From NCBI GenBank assembly GCA_013115135.1, contig JABANP010000087.1, positions 89,906 through 153,905 of the forward strand: a stretch of DNA of 64,000 bases. The letters are read 5' to 3'. This stretch comes from Perkinsus olseni. Taxonomy: Eukaryota > Perkinsozoa > Perkinsida > Perkinsidae. The number at the start of each line of letters is the position of its first letter. Position 1 is the first letter of the stretch. Both the position numbers and the translations under genes were made by a program. Shown here piece by piece: positions 12,576 to 22,775 of this stretch. A model generated the notes under the pieces. That model saw only the letters and a list, made by a program, of their open reading frames with translations. It did no database searches and was not told the origin of the DNA.

Positions 12576-15500
12576 TTAAGATACCTCCTCCTCGACGACG
12601 GCCCCTATCCATCGGAAGACAACGGGCTGCTGTGAGCGTCCGGAGTCCGTACTCACCGGAGTCCCCGCCAGGACAACCCCGACGCCATGGTCAATCGTAG
12701 CGAATATGGAGATGCACGATCGCTGCAGCCCGTAGGACATCACCTGAGACCACCAGCGAGTGTCGACACGTAGCTGGTGACCAGCGAGTACCCCAGCTAT
12801 GAGGAGGGCAATGAGGAAACTCCGCAGTATGTGGACGAAGCTATCGGAGTTGAACTTCAGCGTGAGCATCTGAGGACACTATTCGTCGCAGCCGCTAGGA
12901 GGAGTGGGCTCACTATCGGCAAGGCTCCGATGAGCATACTGAGGTACACCTGCCCGTGGTACGTCCACATTGTAGGTAGTTGTATGATGTAGCTGAGGGG
13001 AGTGTGGGTCCTCGGGAGAGACTTAGGTTGATGAGGCTCACCATGTTGCGATCGCGGCTTGCCATTGTAGCAGCCTTTTGAGTGCCCTTAGGGACGCCTC
13101 GCTCGGCCGTAGGAGCCTGGCAAGGAGCGCTGTGAGGAGGTAGACGAAAAGCATGCCACCGAGACAGAATCTGAGATCAGGACCAGCTATGACACCACCT
13201 AGCGATCCGATGACAGACGAGGCCAAGGGACTTAGCATAGAAATTGCAATTGATAGACATCCCTGTACACCGAATCACACTGAGACTTGACGGCTACTAA
13301 CACATGCTTGAGACCTCCCCAGCGGTCGAGGAAGGCTTACAGTAGTTGCTTCGGACTGGAACCAATAGAAATAGCGATGCACCAATACCACACAACCAGC
13401 GTGAGTAAGGACATGACACCACAGGCTCCACGACTGATGCAATTCTCAAGGGTCGATGCACGACCATCTGCCTCGGGGGTATCCTGAAATTGTGAGTAGG
13501 GGGAGTTGTGGTACTGGTGGTGACTGACCTCGATAGTGAGGCTACCCTCCTCCGCATCTTGCAGTATCCTCGTGTAAGCTACATCATCCTTGATTCTACT
13601 AACCCAAAGGGCGGTGAGGAGTGCACAGACCACAAGCACTGCGGAAACAAAGGCTTGGGATACTATGAGAGCATCTCGGTAGAATAGGGTACTCAGGTAG
13701 GGCAATGAGCTGAGCATTTACTACGATGATTATTGAACTGAATAGGAAGCCACTACGATCGACACTCAACGCAAGTCGCGAATCAACGGCGGTGATAGAA
13801 AACAGTGACCACGCACGACCGTTATGGTTTATCCTGGGGCCGTATGCGGATACTGATTCGAGAATCACAGGCACTGATTCAACTCACTATCTGATTTCCG
13901 ATTTTGATTCAACTCACACCATGATTCGCAAGTGTTGATTCAGATTCCGTATTCATGAGTAAGATTCATGATTCGTGAGTATGATTACTGATTCCAGATT
14001 CAGATTCAGGATTCGTGAGTATGATTCCTGATTCCTGATTTCTCTCAAGCGTTGATTCTGATTCTTGATTCAGAATCATGATTCCTGATTCAGAATCATA
14101 CTCAGCCGCTGATTCTGATTCTGAATCAATGTGTCAGAGTATTTACTCAACCCAGTGAGTAAGAATCATGATCCTAGATTTTTTCAACGTGATTGTGATT
14201 CAAAACTCATACTCGTGAGTATTTTACTCAACTCGAGAACGCCGCAGATTCAGAATCACATTTTTACTCAGCGTGTGATTACGAATCATACTCACGTCTT
14301 GAGTATCCCCACTTTTGCACGTTAATTCCCTTGATTCGTACCGGGGGTCCGGACCCCCGGCATCGAAGGCTGATTCAGATTCTCCACGCTGAGTATTCAT
14401 GCAATTTTCCCGCACTGGCTTGGCATCGGTAATGGTTGCTCCAAGAATTGAACTTGGGTGGAGTGGATGACGGTCCAAGTTATTATCCGCTACACCAAAT
14501 TCCCTGAGGCATTAAGAGTCGTGACTCGCGGAGGAAGGCCCCAAGGGCTTCCCGCCATCCGACATTTCTGGGCAATGAACAACGAAATTGTCTAAGTCGC
14601 TGGATCGCTCGTTTCGGCGAGCGCTAACCCACTTCCCATATTCCGCCTCAAGTGGGTGATTCAATTTAGTGAACGAGCAATACCGCGAATTGACCATCTG
14701 ATTTTGAATCAGAGGTTCTGAGTAAAAGTCAAGCAAAAAATCGGCTCCTGATTTTTGAATCACGGTCGAGATTCAACTCAAGCTCGAAAGATTCTGATTT
14801 CGTACTCTGGAGTAAAAAATTACTGAATCACGACGTATCACTCACTGTGTGATTTTTTTCTCTGAGCACAAAATCTGACTCACCCCTCGAATCAGTATCC
14901 GCATACGGCCCCTGGAGGTACTCACGCATGCAGGGGTCGATGTGAAGCATGAGGCACAGCAATAAGGAGACAAGCACAGCCGCGGTACCTGCTTCGGAGT
15001 TGTGGTAACCAATTGCTGTAATCGCAGTGTGAGTCGCGGGAAGAGTTGAATCGACACCTGACCAGATGTTGCATACGTCCAACACTAGGCTTGTGTCTGC
15101 TATCCGCCAAAAGCACGCTTCGACCTCGGATACTTTCGTCTGGCGATGTCCACAAATGACTCGCCCCGGCATTGATGGGACAGCAAGGCGAATACCGAAT
15201 TCCCGTCTCAACTAACTCTTCGGGAGATCTCCAGAAAACATACAAACCGCCGCCAAGATAGGTTGCTACGGAGACTGCCACCACGCTGGGTGTTGAATGA
15301 GCATCACCATTTAAGTGAAGCAGCAGTCCCCTCAAAGGGTTCGGATCGTTATTTCTGATGACATCTCCTCCAGCCGTCCCGAATGATAAAGCCCAGAGCC
15401 TTCCCTCTCCAGCTGGGCCTTCTCGGATAAGCGGCGAAGCTGGCGTCATGCTCGCATGACGTGAAACACAAGCATAGTCCTTCGAGTATCATACAAGAAT

Positions 15501-15860
15501 AAGGAGGTCGTTGATCCATCCCTGTAGTTTCCTTTCTCCGGAATCCGGTAGGCTCCGCCTTAGTCGTTGTCCTCGCCGCCTTCCGGAAAGGACGTCTTCG
15601 GGTGTGAGAGACTGATCTTACCTGTCGATAGCACTCATGAAGTAAGCAAGATACGCAGAGGGTCAACGCGAGACGTGATTCATTCACAGCCACGCAGATG
15701 CGTCTTTGCTTCGCTCCGCTGCAAAATAGCTTCATGTTTCGACATTTTGTCTGCGCTATTTCCACTCGAGTATCGATTAGCGTCTCATATTTCTCATTCA
15801 CCTCCACCACCATGGCGAGCAGCACGGCAGTAGGAGCCCCGCGGACGGATGGATCGAGCC
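12576..15860 (-). CDS. Polytopic membrane protein, probable transporter
   Basis: Exons on the minus strand encode several hydrophobic helices: SVVAVSVATYLGGGLYVF (near 15270), AAVLVSLLLCLMLHI (near 14960), LIVSQAFVSAVLVVCALLTAL (near 13660), VMSLLTLVVWYWCIAISI (near 13390), SPLASSVIGSLGGVIAG...MLFVYLLTALLARLL (near 13230-13100), a helix with YLSMLIGALPIVSPLLLAAA (near 12950) and ILRSFLIALLIAGVLAG (near 12830). A long hydrophilic N-terminal part begins near an ATG at about 15811. The end at 12576 is the stop of the last open frame. Arrangement and spacing suggest a major-facilitator-like carrier, but I see no signature motif, so substrate and family stay open. One intron, just after a GTGAGT donor at 14925, appears to hold a 1.07-kb DNA element. 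The join across that intron could not be phased, so two neighbouring genes are an alternative. Confidence 0.55.
13838..14910. mobile_element. Non-autonomous TIR DNA element (MITE-like)
   Basis: The interval has 25-bp perfect terminal inverted repeats. The left end starts GGCCGTATGCGGATACTGAT and the right end is its exact reverse complement, finishing at 14910. Both sides carry the 5-bp duplication CCTGG (13833-13837 and 14911-14915). Inside, roughly 13860-14400 and 14690-14890 are packed with short TGATTC/GAATCA and GTGAGTA/TACTCAC words in both orientations, typical of subterminal transposase-binding repeats. The centre (about 14400-14690) is ordinary sequence with a tRNA-like segment. No transposase reading frame is present, so mobility would need an autonomous relative. 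The terminus and the 5-bp CCWGG target do not let me assign a superfamily. Confidence 0.85.
14410..14510 (-). other. tRNA-like segment inside the TIR element
   Basis: On the minus strand a polymerase-III A-box-like stretch (TGGTGTAGCGGAT) is followed about 40 nt later by a perfect T-arm, CCAAG-TTCAATT-CTTGG. No matching 7-bp acceptor stem or regular anticodon arm forms, so this is not a functional tRNA. It may be a captured tRNA-derived fragment or SINE head, or a chance resemblance. Confidence 0.3.
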
Positions 15861-15904
15861 CGAACACTGTAGTAGTCAAACTGCTCCTGTCCAAGTATCA
15901 GTAA

Positions 15905-16680
15905 TGTGCCTCCCACAACTTCTCATTCATTTTCGAAAGTGTTTTTCTCCTAAGTGGTTGAGGGTTCGATTACGTTATCTCGAGGGTAGTTCAAAATTAT
16001 TCTGGTCGAATTTCTGTTCGATTTTCGCCGTGAGCTCCTCACAGCGGCTCGCGGCGTGTAAATTTTCTGGAAGTCCACAGAGACGCGTCTTGAGCTACGT
16101 TCGAGATATCATCATCAAATTCTCAACCACCAACGATAAAATGCCTTCCGAGATCGGATGAGAAGTTCGGCAGGGTCTCCAGTTTTCATGAGGGCTCGGA
16201 GGTCTCTAGTAACCAAGATTGGCCCGTTCTTTCGGCGGTATTGTGGGTGAATGCAGCATTTTAGGTCGTCTGCTGGTCTGTCTTTGCTATCACAGTAGCG
16301 GCATTAGCAGCGATTGACGCTCTGGTCATCAATAAAGGTAAGGGGGGATAGCGATCTCACCACTCGAGGGCCCCGTTATGTTCACAGGAAAAGTGCTGCT
16401 GCGTAGCGACATCGGGAAAGCTAGTTTCGAATCCGCGGCTCAGGATAGGTCCCGGGATATCTTTTAACTTGTGGCGAACCGTCCGGGTGCCCAATCAACC
16501 TCATCTGAGGTCAGAGAGCACTCCAGGGGTCGTTCAATAAACAAATTCTGAATTGTTTGCATTTTACGTGTAACTTTATTGAACCAGGGGGCCAGAATGA
16601 CTTTCCACGTAATACAGTCAATCCTGGGAGGGCTGTTGAATCTGAGAAGAAGTGTACTGAACGTCCTCTATGCTAGGCTC
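15905..16680. other. Spacer between the divergent transporter-like and TerC genes
   Basis: No supported exon. The + strand reading around 15904-16161 is open, but its composition is not convincing. A small palindromic repeat lies at 16532-16585. The interval probably carries the promoters of the minus-strand membrane protein and the plus-strand TerC gene, and possibly the unrecognised first TerC exon. Confidence 0.4.
16532..16585. repeat. Small palindromic repeat, TTCAATA family
   Basis: It begins GTTCAATAAAC and ends CTTTATTGAACC, so the ends are inverted copies. It resembles the longer copies at 27036-27105, 40787-40878 and 41452-41556. No target duplication was identified. Confidence 0.6.
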
Positions 16681-16808
16681 GATAATGAGCTTTGAGGTCG
16701 GTTTCACTGGACAACCATCGTATATCGAGTGCGGTGCGGAATCTACAGTCGTACGGTACGACATCGTACCACTCCTTACACAGCTTTCCTGTTAGTATTT
16801 TTGAGTAG

Positions 16809-19406
16809 GTTCGAAAGTAGTGGAAGTCCCTCCTCGTCGTGCCATGGTCTATTGTATAACGTACCTTGCTTGTGGTCTGCTTTTCAACGTTGTGGTTTAT
16901 CTATTATACGGCTATGACTCAGAGGTAAGGAACCCGCTGCTGCAGCTATCCGGTAGAGGCTCCGTCAGGCTGCCTTTGGCTGGTTCAACGGATACGTACT
17001 CGAGTACATGCTCAGTATGGATAACGTCTTCTTCTTCCAGGTAGTCCACATCATCAGGCGTATCCTTCGCTGTGCGGAAGATATGTCGAAACTCGCACAA
17101 CTTCGATTCTTCGACTCGCAACAGCTTGTTTACGATGGGCGTAAAGACGCACGATTAACTCGAGATCTTCGGCGCTGGTAGACGAGAAAACTACAACAAC
17201 CATCCCTAGGCCTAGTTCTGAATGAGCCCTGAAGACGATGAAAAGCCACTTATCGTATCGATCTTCTCCCCTACGAACCTGGGGAGACGATCCTTTCAAG
17301 TACGACGTATCTTAGATTGATCCTTGTCTTAGGTGGTTTTCAAGTACTATCGTACTCCTAAATCTCAAGTGAACCGTGCCTTGTTCCACGGCATTGCCAT
17401 GGCGGCTGGATTGCGGCTGCTGTTCTTCTTCCTAGGCAAGCCCAGTCGCTCTTCGTCACTGTTGATGATAGCCTATTATTCCACAGTAGAATAAAGGCAG
17501 ACGATGATGATCGCCGGAATATGGTCGGGTCAAAAAAGGAAAATATTCAATTCGAAAATTTGCCTATCAAGGCAGATGCCGGTCAGAATTTTTTTGACCA
17601 GACTGTTTTCAGGAGACGCCACTAGGCCATTGTCACCAGCACCTCTCAGGTACCACCTTTTTCAAGCTTATCTTTTTCACTCGTTATATATTCGGACTGG
17701 TAAGGCTGTTGTGACGTGGACGATTTATGCTCTCTACTGCTACATGGGGACACGGACGAGCTTCCAGTAGAATTGCCGACAGATTCTTATTTGGAGCGGC
17801 TATAAGACTGCAACAGACTCGGATGACCAGGACTCCGGTGATCCCAATAATGCTTGTGCTCAGTGTAAGCTGCTTCCTACCGTGGCTGTTGCTCGTCCGT
17901 CATAGATCGACCGAATATGAAAAAGCAATTAGAAGCAGGGTTGTGTGCATCGTTTGGTGTGGTATTGCCAGCGGAAGCTCATCTTCACGGTATGGCTCAG
18001 CCCCCCCGGCTACCACTGGACTACCATCTCGAATTTTCCTGAATTTCCGGAGTAGCGCACCCGGCTAAGGATCTGATCTGAATCTGCCTCGACAATGACG
18101 GTTTTGTAGATAATACTTGGCCCCGTGGCAATCAGGTATCACATCGAGGCTTCGGCTCTTCAACGCCTACTCCTCCGATGGCGCCTTCTTTATCAAAGTT
18201 CCTCGGGACACGTTTGGCCCTCCGCCGGATTGTGATCAATCTGAACTCATTTACGGTAAGAGAGCTGCGATGTGAAGGATAGTGGCGTATTAGGAGTGGC
18301 AGTAGTGAATCAGCTACTAGGTCTTTGAGGCGCAGGGGCGGAGCTCGCGCGACGTACGGAGTGTAATTCGGTAGGCGTGTGGTACCCAATTTTCTAGTGA
18401 AAACCGTGAGGAAACTTGCTGAATGAGCTGAACGCCGACGATAAATGGCATAAAGCATGCGATGCATAGCCTACGTAGTGATGTAGGACTGATAACACGA
18501 GTTCCAGTCCGCGTGGATGAGGATGGCATTCTTGGCACTCCCTATATGAGAATTGTGAGTCACAATTCGTGACCATCATCATGACACCCTCTAGATACCA
18601 ATTCAACAGCAGCCACTGCTCGACTATCGCCTAACAGCTCATCGGGCGGTTCATCACACCACCAGCCGCTAGTTTACAAAGCCACGTTGTTGTTGATGGT
18701 GGTCATCGTGCTTGGTGTTGTCGACGTCCTCTTCGCTGTGGACTCAGTGACAGCTAAGATCTCTCAATACGACGACATGTGAGCTCACAACAGCAGCGTC
18801 GTCGCTCATGTTCAGTGGTTTTCGGGTAGGTTCATCAACTTCTCTTCGTCGATATTCGCGATGCTCACTCTAAGATCGTTGTTCTTTCTGGTCATGTACC
18901 TGTCCGACCTATTCGTCCTTATGAAATACGGTAAGAACCTCTTTTCTCAATTCAATCCATGGCCTTATTCACTTAGTCTCGTGCATGCGTTATGATATCA
19001 TCAGCTTGTCATGCGTCGTGGTGATTCTCTCGTCGGGGCATGGCTAGTGCGAGCTAGTGGTGCAACGTAAAGTGTGTAAAGTCGGTGTGGTGTGGTGGTA
19101 TCAGTGGGGCGATTCGGACCTGTCAGTGTGCCCAAATGTATCTGTAGATAACGAATCACCCGAAACGGACTTCGGAATTGGCAGCATCCACAAGCCAGGG
19201 CTCAATAGTTGCAAATCACCTTCTCTACGCTGCACCTCCGCGTCATGATTGTTGGTGACTGGGCGATGCTCCTGTGATCAGGTATCGCCCTCATCCTAGT
19301 GCTGGTTGGTCTACAACTCCTGCTTGCCTCATACATCGACATAACGAATCGGCAGAGCTGCGCCATCATATCACTGGTCTTTTTCACCTCCATTTGCGCC
19401 AGTGTG
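16809..19406 (+). CDS. TerC-family integral membrane protein
   Basis: Ten exons join in phase: 16809-16924 (EVPPRRAMVYC...GLLFNVVVYLLYG), 16969-17040 (AAFGWFNGYVLEYMLSMDNV), 17333-17435 (VVFKYYRTPKSQVNRALFHG), 17650-17699 (TTFFKLIFFTRYIFGL), 17783-17864 (ILIWSGYKTATDSDDQD), 17939-17989, 18136-18255 (RLFNAYSSDGAFFIKVPRD), 18682-18778 (VVIVLGVVDVLFAVDSVTAK), 18830-18930 (FINFSSSIFAMLTLRSLFFL) and 19282-19406 (IALILVLVGLQLLLASYID). These follow the TerC order, including the paired acidic signatures LSMDNVFF and VDVLFAVDS within membrane helices. The family acts in metal-ion homeostasis in bacteria and in thylakoid assembly in plants. One intron (17436-17649) appears to start with GC. Neither the N-terminal exon nor the last exon is identified; an acidic, Ser-rich exon ending at 20182 is a candidate tail. 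Confidence 0.9.
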
Positions 19407-20182
19407 GTAAGGGTTCCGACCACCCGATTGACCTCTTGAACTCTCACTGATTTCTGATGGGAGGAATTTGACAATACAGCTAAGAATATATATACTTCTC
19501 TTCTAACACCGTAGCCAAGAGAAGGCAGACAGTGGTCGCTCAGTCCTGTCTGATAGTGACCAACTCCGTCAGCATCGCAGCGTTCGAAATGACTATCGCT
19601 ACATCTTCTGCGTGAAACCTTCTCAATGGAGACAGTTTCGAGACGAATAACTTTTCGAAAAACGGTTTTGCGAAAGCCAGTAGCGACAATCCTGTCACAA
19701 CTATTGCCGCTCGCGCCTTTAAAGATTCTGTTCCATTCGGGCGTATCGCGACGCAACACGCGGGTGTGCTGAGCCGTGTAGTTCATGGTGAAAGTGTCGC
19801 GTCTTGAGCACAGCGGAGCGAAGCGCATTATCCTCCAGACGCCTCACTCCCCCGCCCCACCGCGGGCCTCTGAATACAGTAGAAATGTAGAGGCAGCTAT
19901 CAACTTTCTTCCCTTCCTCAGTGTAGAGATGGGGAATGCCGGCTGCTTGTCGTGATGCAGGTATATTCGAAGTGCATAGCCTCGTGCGGCCGCCGTGGCT
20001 CGGTTGTTGAGCTGGAAGTGATCGGCAATCGGCATTTAGAACCCTCTGACGTCGAGCTGGGAGATTATAGTGAGCCACTCGTGTTGTGCTGTCTAGGAGG
20101 AACATTCCTCCTTCTCCCAGGCCCGCAGGTTGAGCCGTCTTCCTCGAGTACCTCCACTACGACTGGGGCCCCTCTTGAGTGA
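19407..20182 (+). other. Possible 3' exon of the TerC gene
   Basis: After the donor at 19407 the next convincing + strand coding stretch is about 20000-20182 (ELEVIGNRHLEPSDVELGDY, then a Ser/Thr-rich tail and a stop). It could be the cytosolic C-terminus of the TerC protein or a separate small gene. An overlapping 208-codon minus-strand ORF (19202-19828) has no recognisable features and is probably spurious. Confidence 0.3.
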
Positions 20183-22775
20183 GACCCTCGCTGTATGCAT
20201 TCCCACAGACATTTGTTGTATTATTGACGATCAGCCGCTCGCAACAGCATCGGCACACTGTGAGAGTTTTTCTCAGTGAAAAGTCGTCTATTGTGTTTCA
20301 ATGGCTGTGCTGAAATTTGGCCGCCCGGAAAACGTCGGCCCCGCAGCGGCGATGAGTAGATGACTGTGGAGGAGTAGACCTCCCCTCCCTACTGACGAGC
20401 CCAAACCAGCATGGACCATTCAGTTGCATAGAGCTTGCGAACCTTACATGCGCTATGGTCCGCAGTCCCCGGGAAAATCAGAGCCTCAACACATCGACGA
20501 TGTTTTACAGCCAACCCGTAGGTGACGCCCCCTACTAATGTCGATGATGGACGTTGTATTTCCACCAAGCCTTGTATTTCCAACCGACAGTTGGCAACCG
20601 TCGTTGAGGATTCCAGCCAGCAGCCGCATATGCTCACAATTTCAGGCCACTCTGGGCCGCAAGGCTGTCCAGAGGTTGATGACGCCTCCCCGGCTGTGTC
20701 GGTGGTACGGCAACGATTCAAACGTTTGCGGATTGACGGGGAAGATGATGAGCCTGAGTTGAGGTGAGGCCAGGGGAGGCCTTATGTAGCGAAACGCCGA
20801 GGCCAGCTCAGTGGCATGCGAAATCTGCGTTGCGGATTGAGAAGGCGGAGCCTAGCGTGCTTTCAGTGAGAGCAGCGGTTTGATCTCTGGTGATGAGACA
20901 CACGGCGAGTCGCTCGAGGGTGTTCCGGAGCACAAGCGGCGATGCACGGATGTCAGCAGCGACAAGTCTAGCATTGGCAGCAGTTGTGGAGACAGATCGG
21001 ACCAGGGTGAGTTTTGCGGGGAAATTTTGCTTTATGGAAGATGAAGTAGGAGAGTGCATTGGTGGGTTTTAGTACTCTCTCTCACGAAGTCCTCAGCATG
21101 GGGGTGGTTCAACTTGACCTCCTCCGGCACCGCGGATCACGCTGGCGGGCTGGTCATCATCCACGCCATGACGCCGTCAGGTACCTCACCTCCTCGACAA
21201 TCTGACACTCCAATGGTGGCGAGTGGAGACGATCATGTTCATCATCATGAGCGTAAGATGCAACTGAAGCAGCTTCTGAAGGTGAGCTGTTCGGCGAATA
21301 CCGTTGAGAAGTTGAGAATCTTTTATACCCGTTTTGCCCTTGCTCGACCTGTTCGTGTTCACAAAAAAGCAATACCTCAGGAGCAGATGGCCAAGTATCT
21401 CGCCGACTACCGATCCTTGTCACAGAGAACCCAAATAGAGTGGGCACAGCGCCCTCTATCCAGCTAGTGTTTTGGACCCTTCCTGGCCTCAGCTTCCGAT
21501 GCCCGCCCAACCGTTGACCTGACGAGACATGATAGGCTGCCTGTACAGTATGCTTCTTCACACCCTCACCTTGCGTTATCAATCATCCCCCTTCCTCTGC
21601 TGTTCTATTCGAGTCTTACCTCGCCACAATGCGAAACGTCAGTAACGTGAGGACCACAACGAGTAATGCTTCGGCTACTGTCGCCAGCATAGTCACTTTG
21701 GATGAATCGCTTCGAGTCCAGGCTCTCAGGCCCCTGTACTCTGGCCCGATCATGCTCGAGTCCAATACTCCTAGCGGCTGATGTCCACCCTACCTATACC
21801 GCGGCCAGGGCTGAGGACTCGCGTGCCTTGCCCACAATAGTCCCACGGCACTTGGAAGACAAGATAGGTGGGCACCCTTGAACATGCCAGAGCTCAGCTG
21901 TCGCTGTGAGTAGGTGCCTACGCCTTGGCAAAACACTGGCCCAGCATGTTTCTTCCGAAGAGGGACACGGAGACACCCGAGAAGTTCCCAATACCATTCC
22001 ATCCGAGAATCGGATTTTTCTGATGGAGCTTGTATCCTTCATCGTCTGTGTTCAATCCGCAGGCGTCGTTGCAGGACTCAGAAGAAGCAGAACTATATGG
22101 CAGCCTTACCCATGCTCAACCGAACTCATGGACTTTGTTAATTGTTGTTTGCGGGCGTCCTCGCTTTGCGTTGGACAGTACTCCTTCAGTTGATTGAAGC
22201 GAACCGAAGGGAGCTGAGCTTCCTCCGTGAATTTATTTAGTCAAACTCGGTTATTCGTGATTTACCCCATGCGCCCTCTGTTTCCTGTCCTTTTCGGCCG
22301 GTTTCCTGCGCAGTGCGACAGTTAAGTCACGATCGCTCATGTGTGGAATTTGTAACGAAAGACTGGGAACGAGCTCGAATTCACGACGTCCGCTATCAGC
22401 GAAATAAGGTTCAATTCACAGTCAATTTGAGAAGTACATCTTGAAAGGTGTCAGGCTAACGGGGGAACTCATGACGTCAATGGCAACCTCACTCGTGACG
22501 CGTGCTTTCGTGGGGAGACTGACTGATTGAGAACACAACACCCGAGTTTTGCCATTTGGAATCCAATCTTTCATCCGTTGTTTCTTATCATCCGCTACTT
22601 TGCTTAGCTTCAGCGTAGCTTCTTGTCGGAGCAAGATAGGATCAGCGATATAAACATTACACTTCCGTAGTGACTCTCTCCTGTTCAGCGAACTCGAGAC
22701 TTGTTCGAAATCGGCTGGAATTGTTGTTCATTCCATCCTTGTTTTAAAGATCAGTAGAATGCCTGCCGATGCCAC
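20183..22775. other. Region with isolated coding-like exons, gene not resolved
   Basis: Coding-like pieces on the + strand include 20522-20767 (ends VVRQRFKRLRIDGEDDEPELR at a stop) and about 21160-21467 (HVHHHERKMQLKQLLK, then EQMAKYLADYRSLSQRTQIE before a stop). They may be the last exons of one or two small genes. I could not assemble full models or recognise domains. 21470-22775 shows nothing I can support. Confidence 0.3.

Noticed and set aside
13836..14912. Longer 27-bp TIRs (GGGGCC...GGCCCC) for the DNA element
   Set aside because: The two outer bases are shared with the CCTGG duplications, so 25-bp TIRs with a 5-bp duplication is the simpler reading.
16912..17121. Minus-strand acidic ORF opposite the TerC gene
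   Set aside because: It is the antisense of TerC exon 2 and its flanking introns; the plus strand carries the conserved motifs.
17041..17160. Read-through of the TerC exon past 17040 (VVHIIRRILRC...)
   Set aside because: The next exon at 17333 continues the TerC pattern (VVFKYYRTP) in the same phase, so 17041-17332 is better read as an intron.
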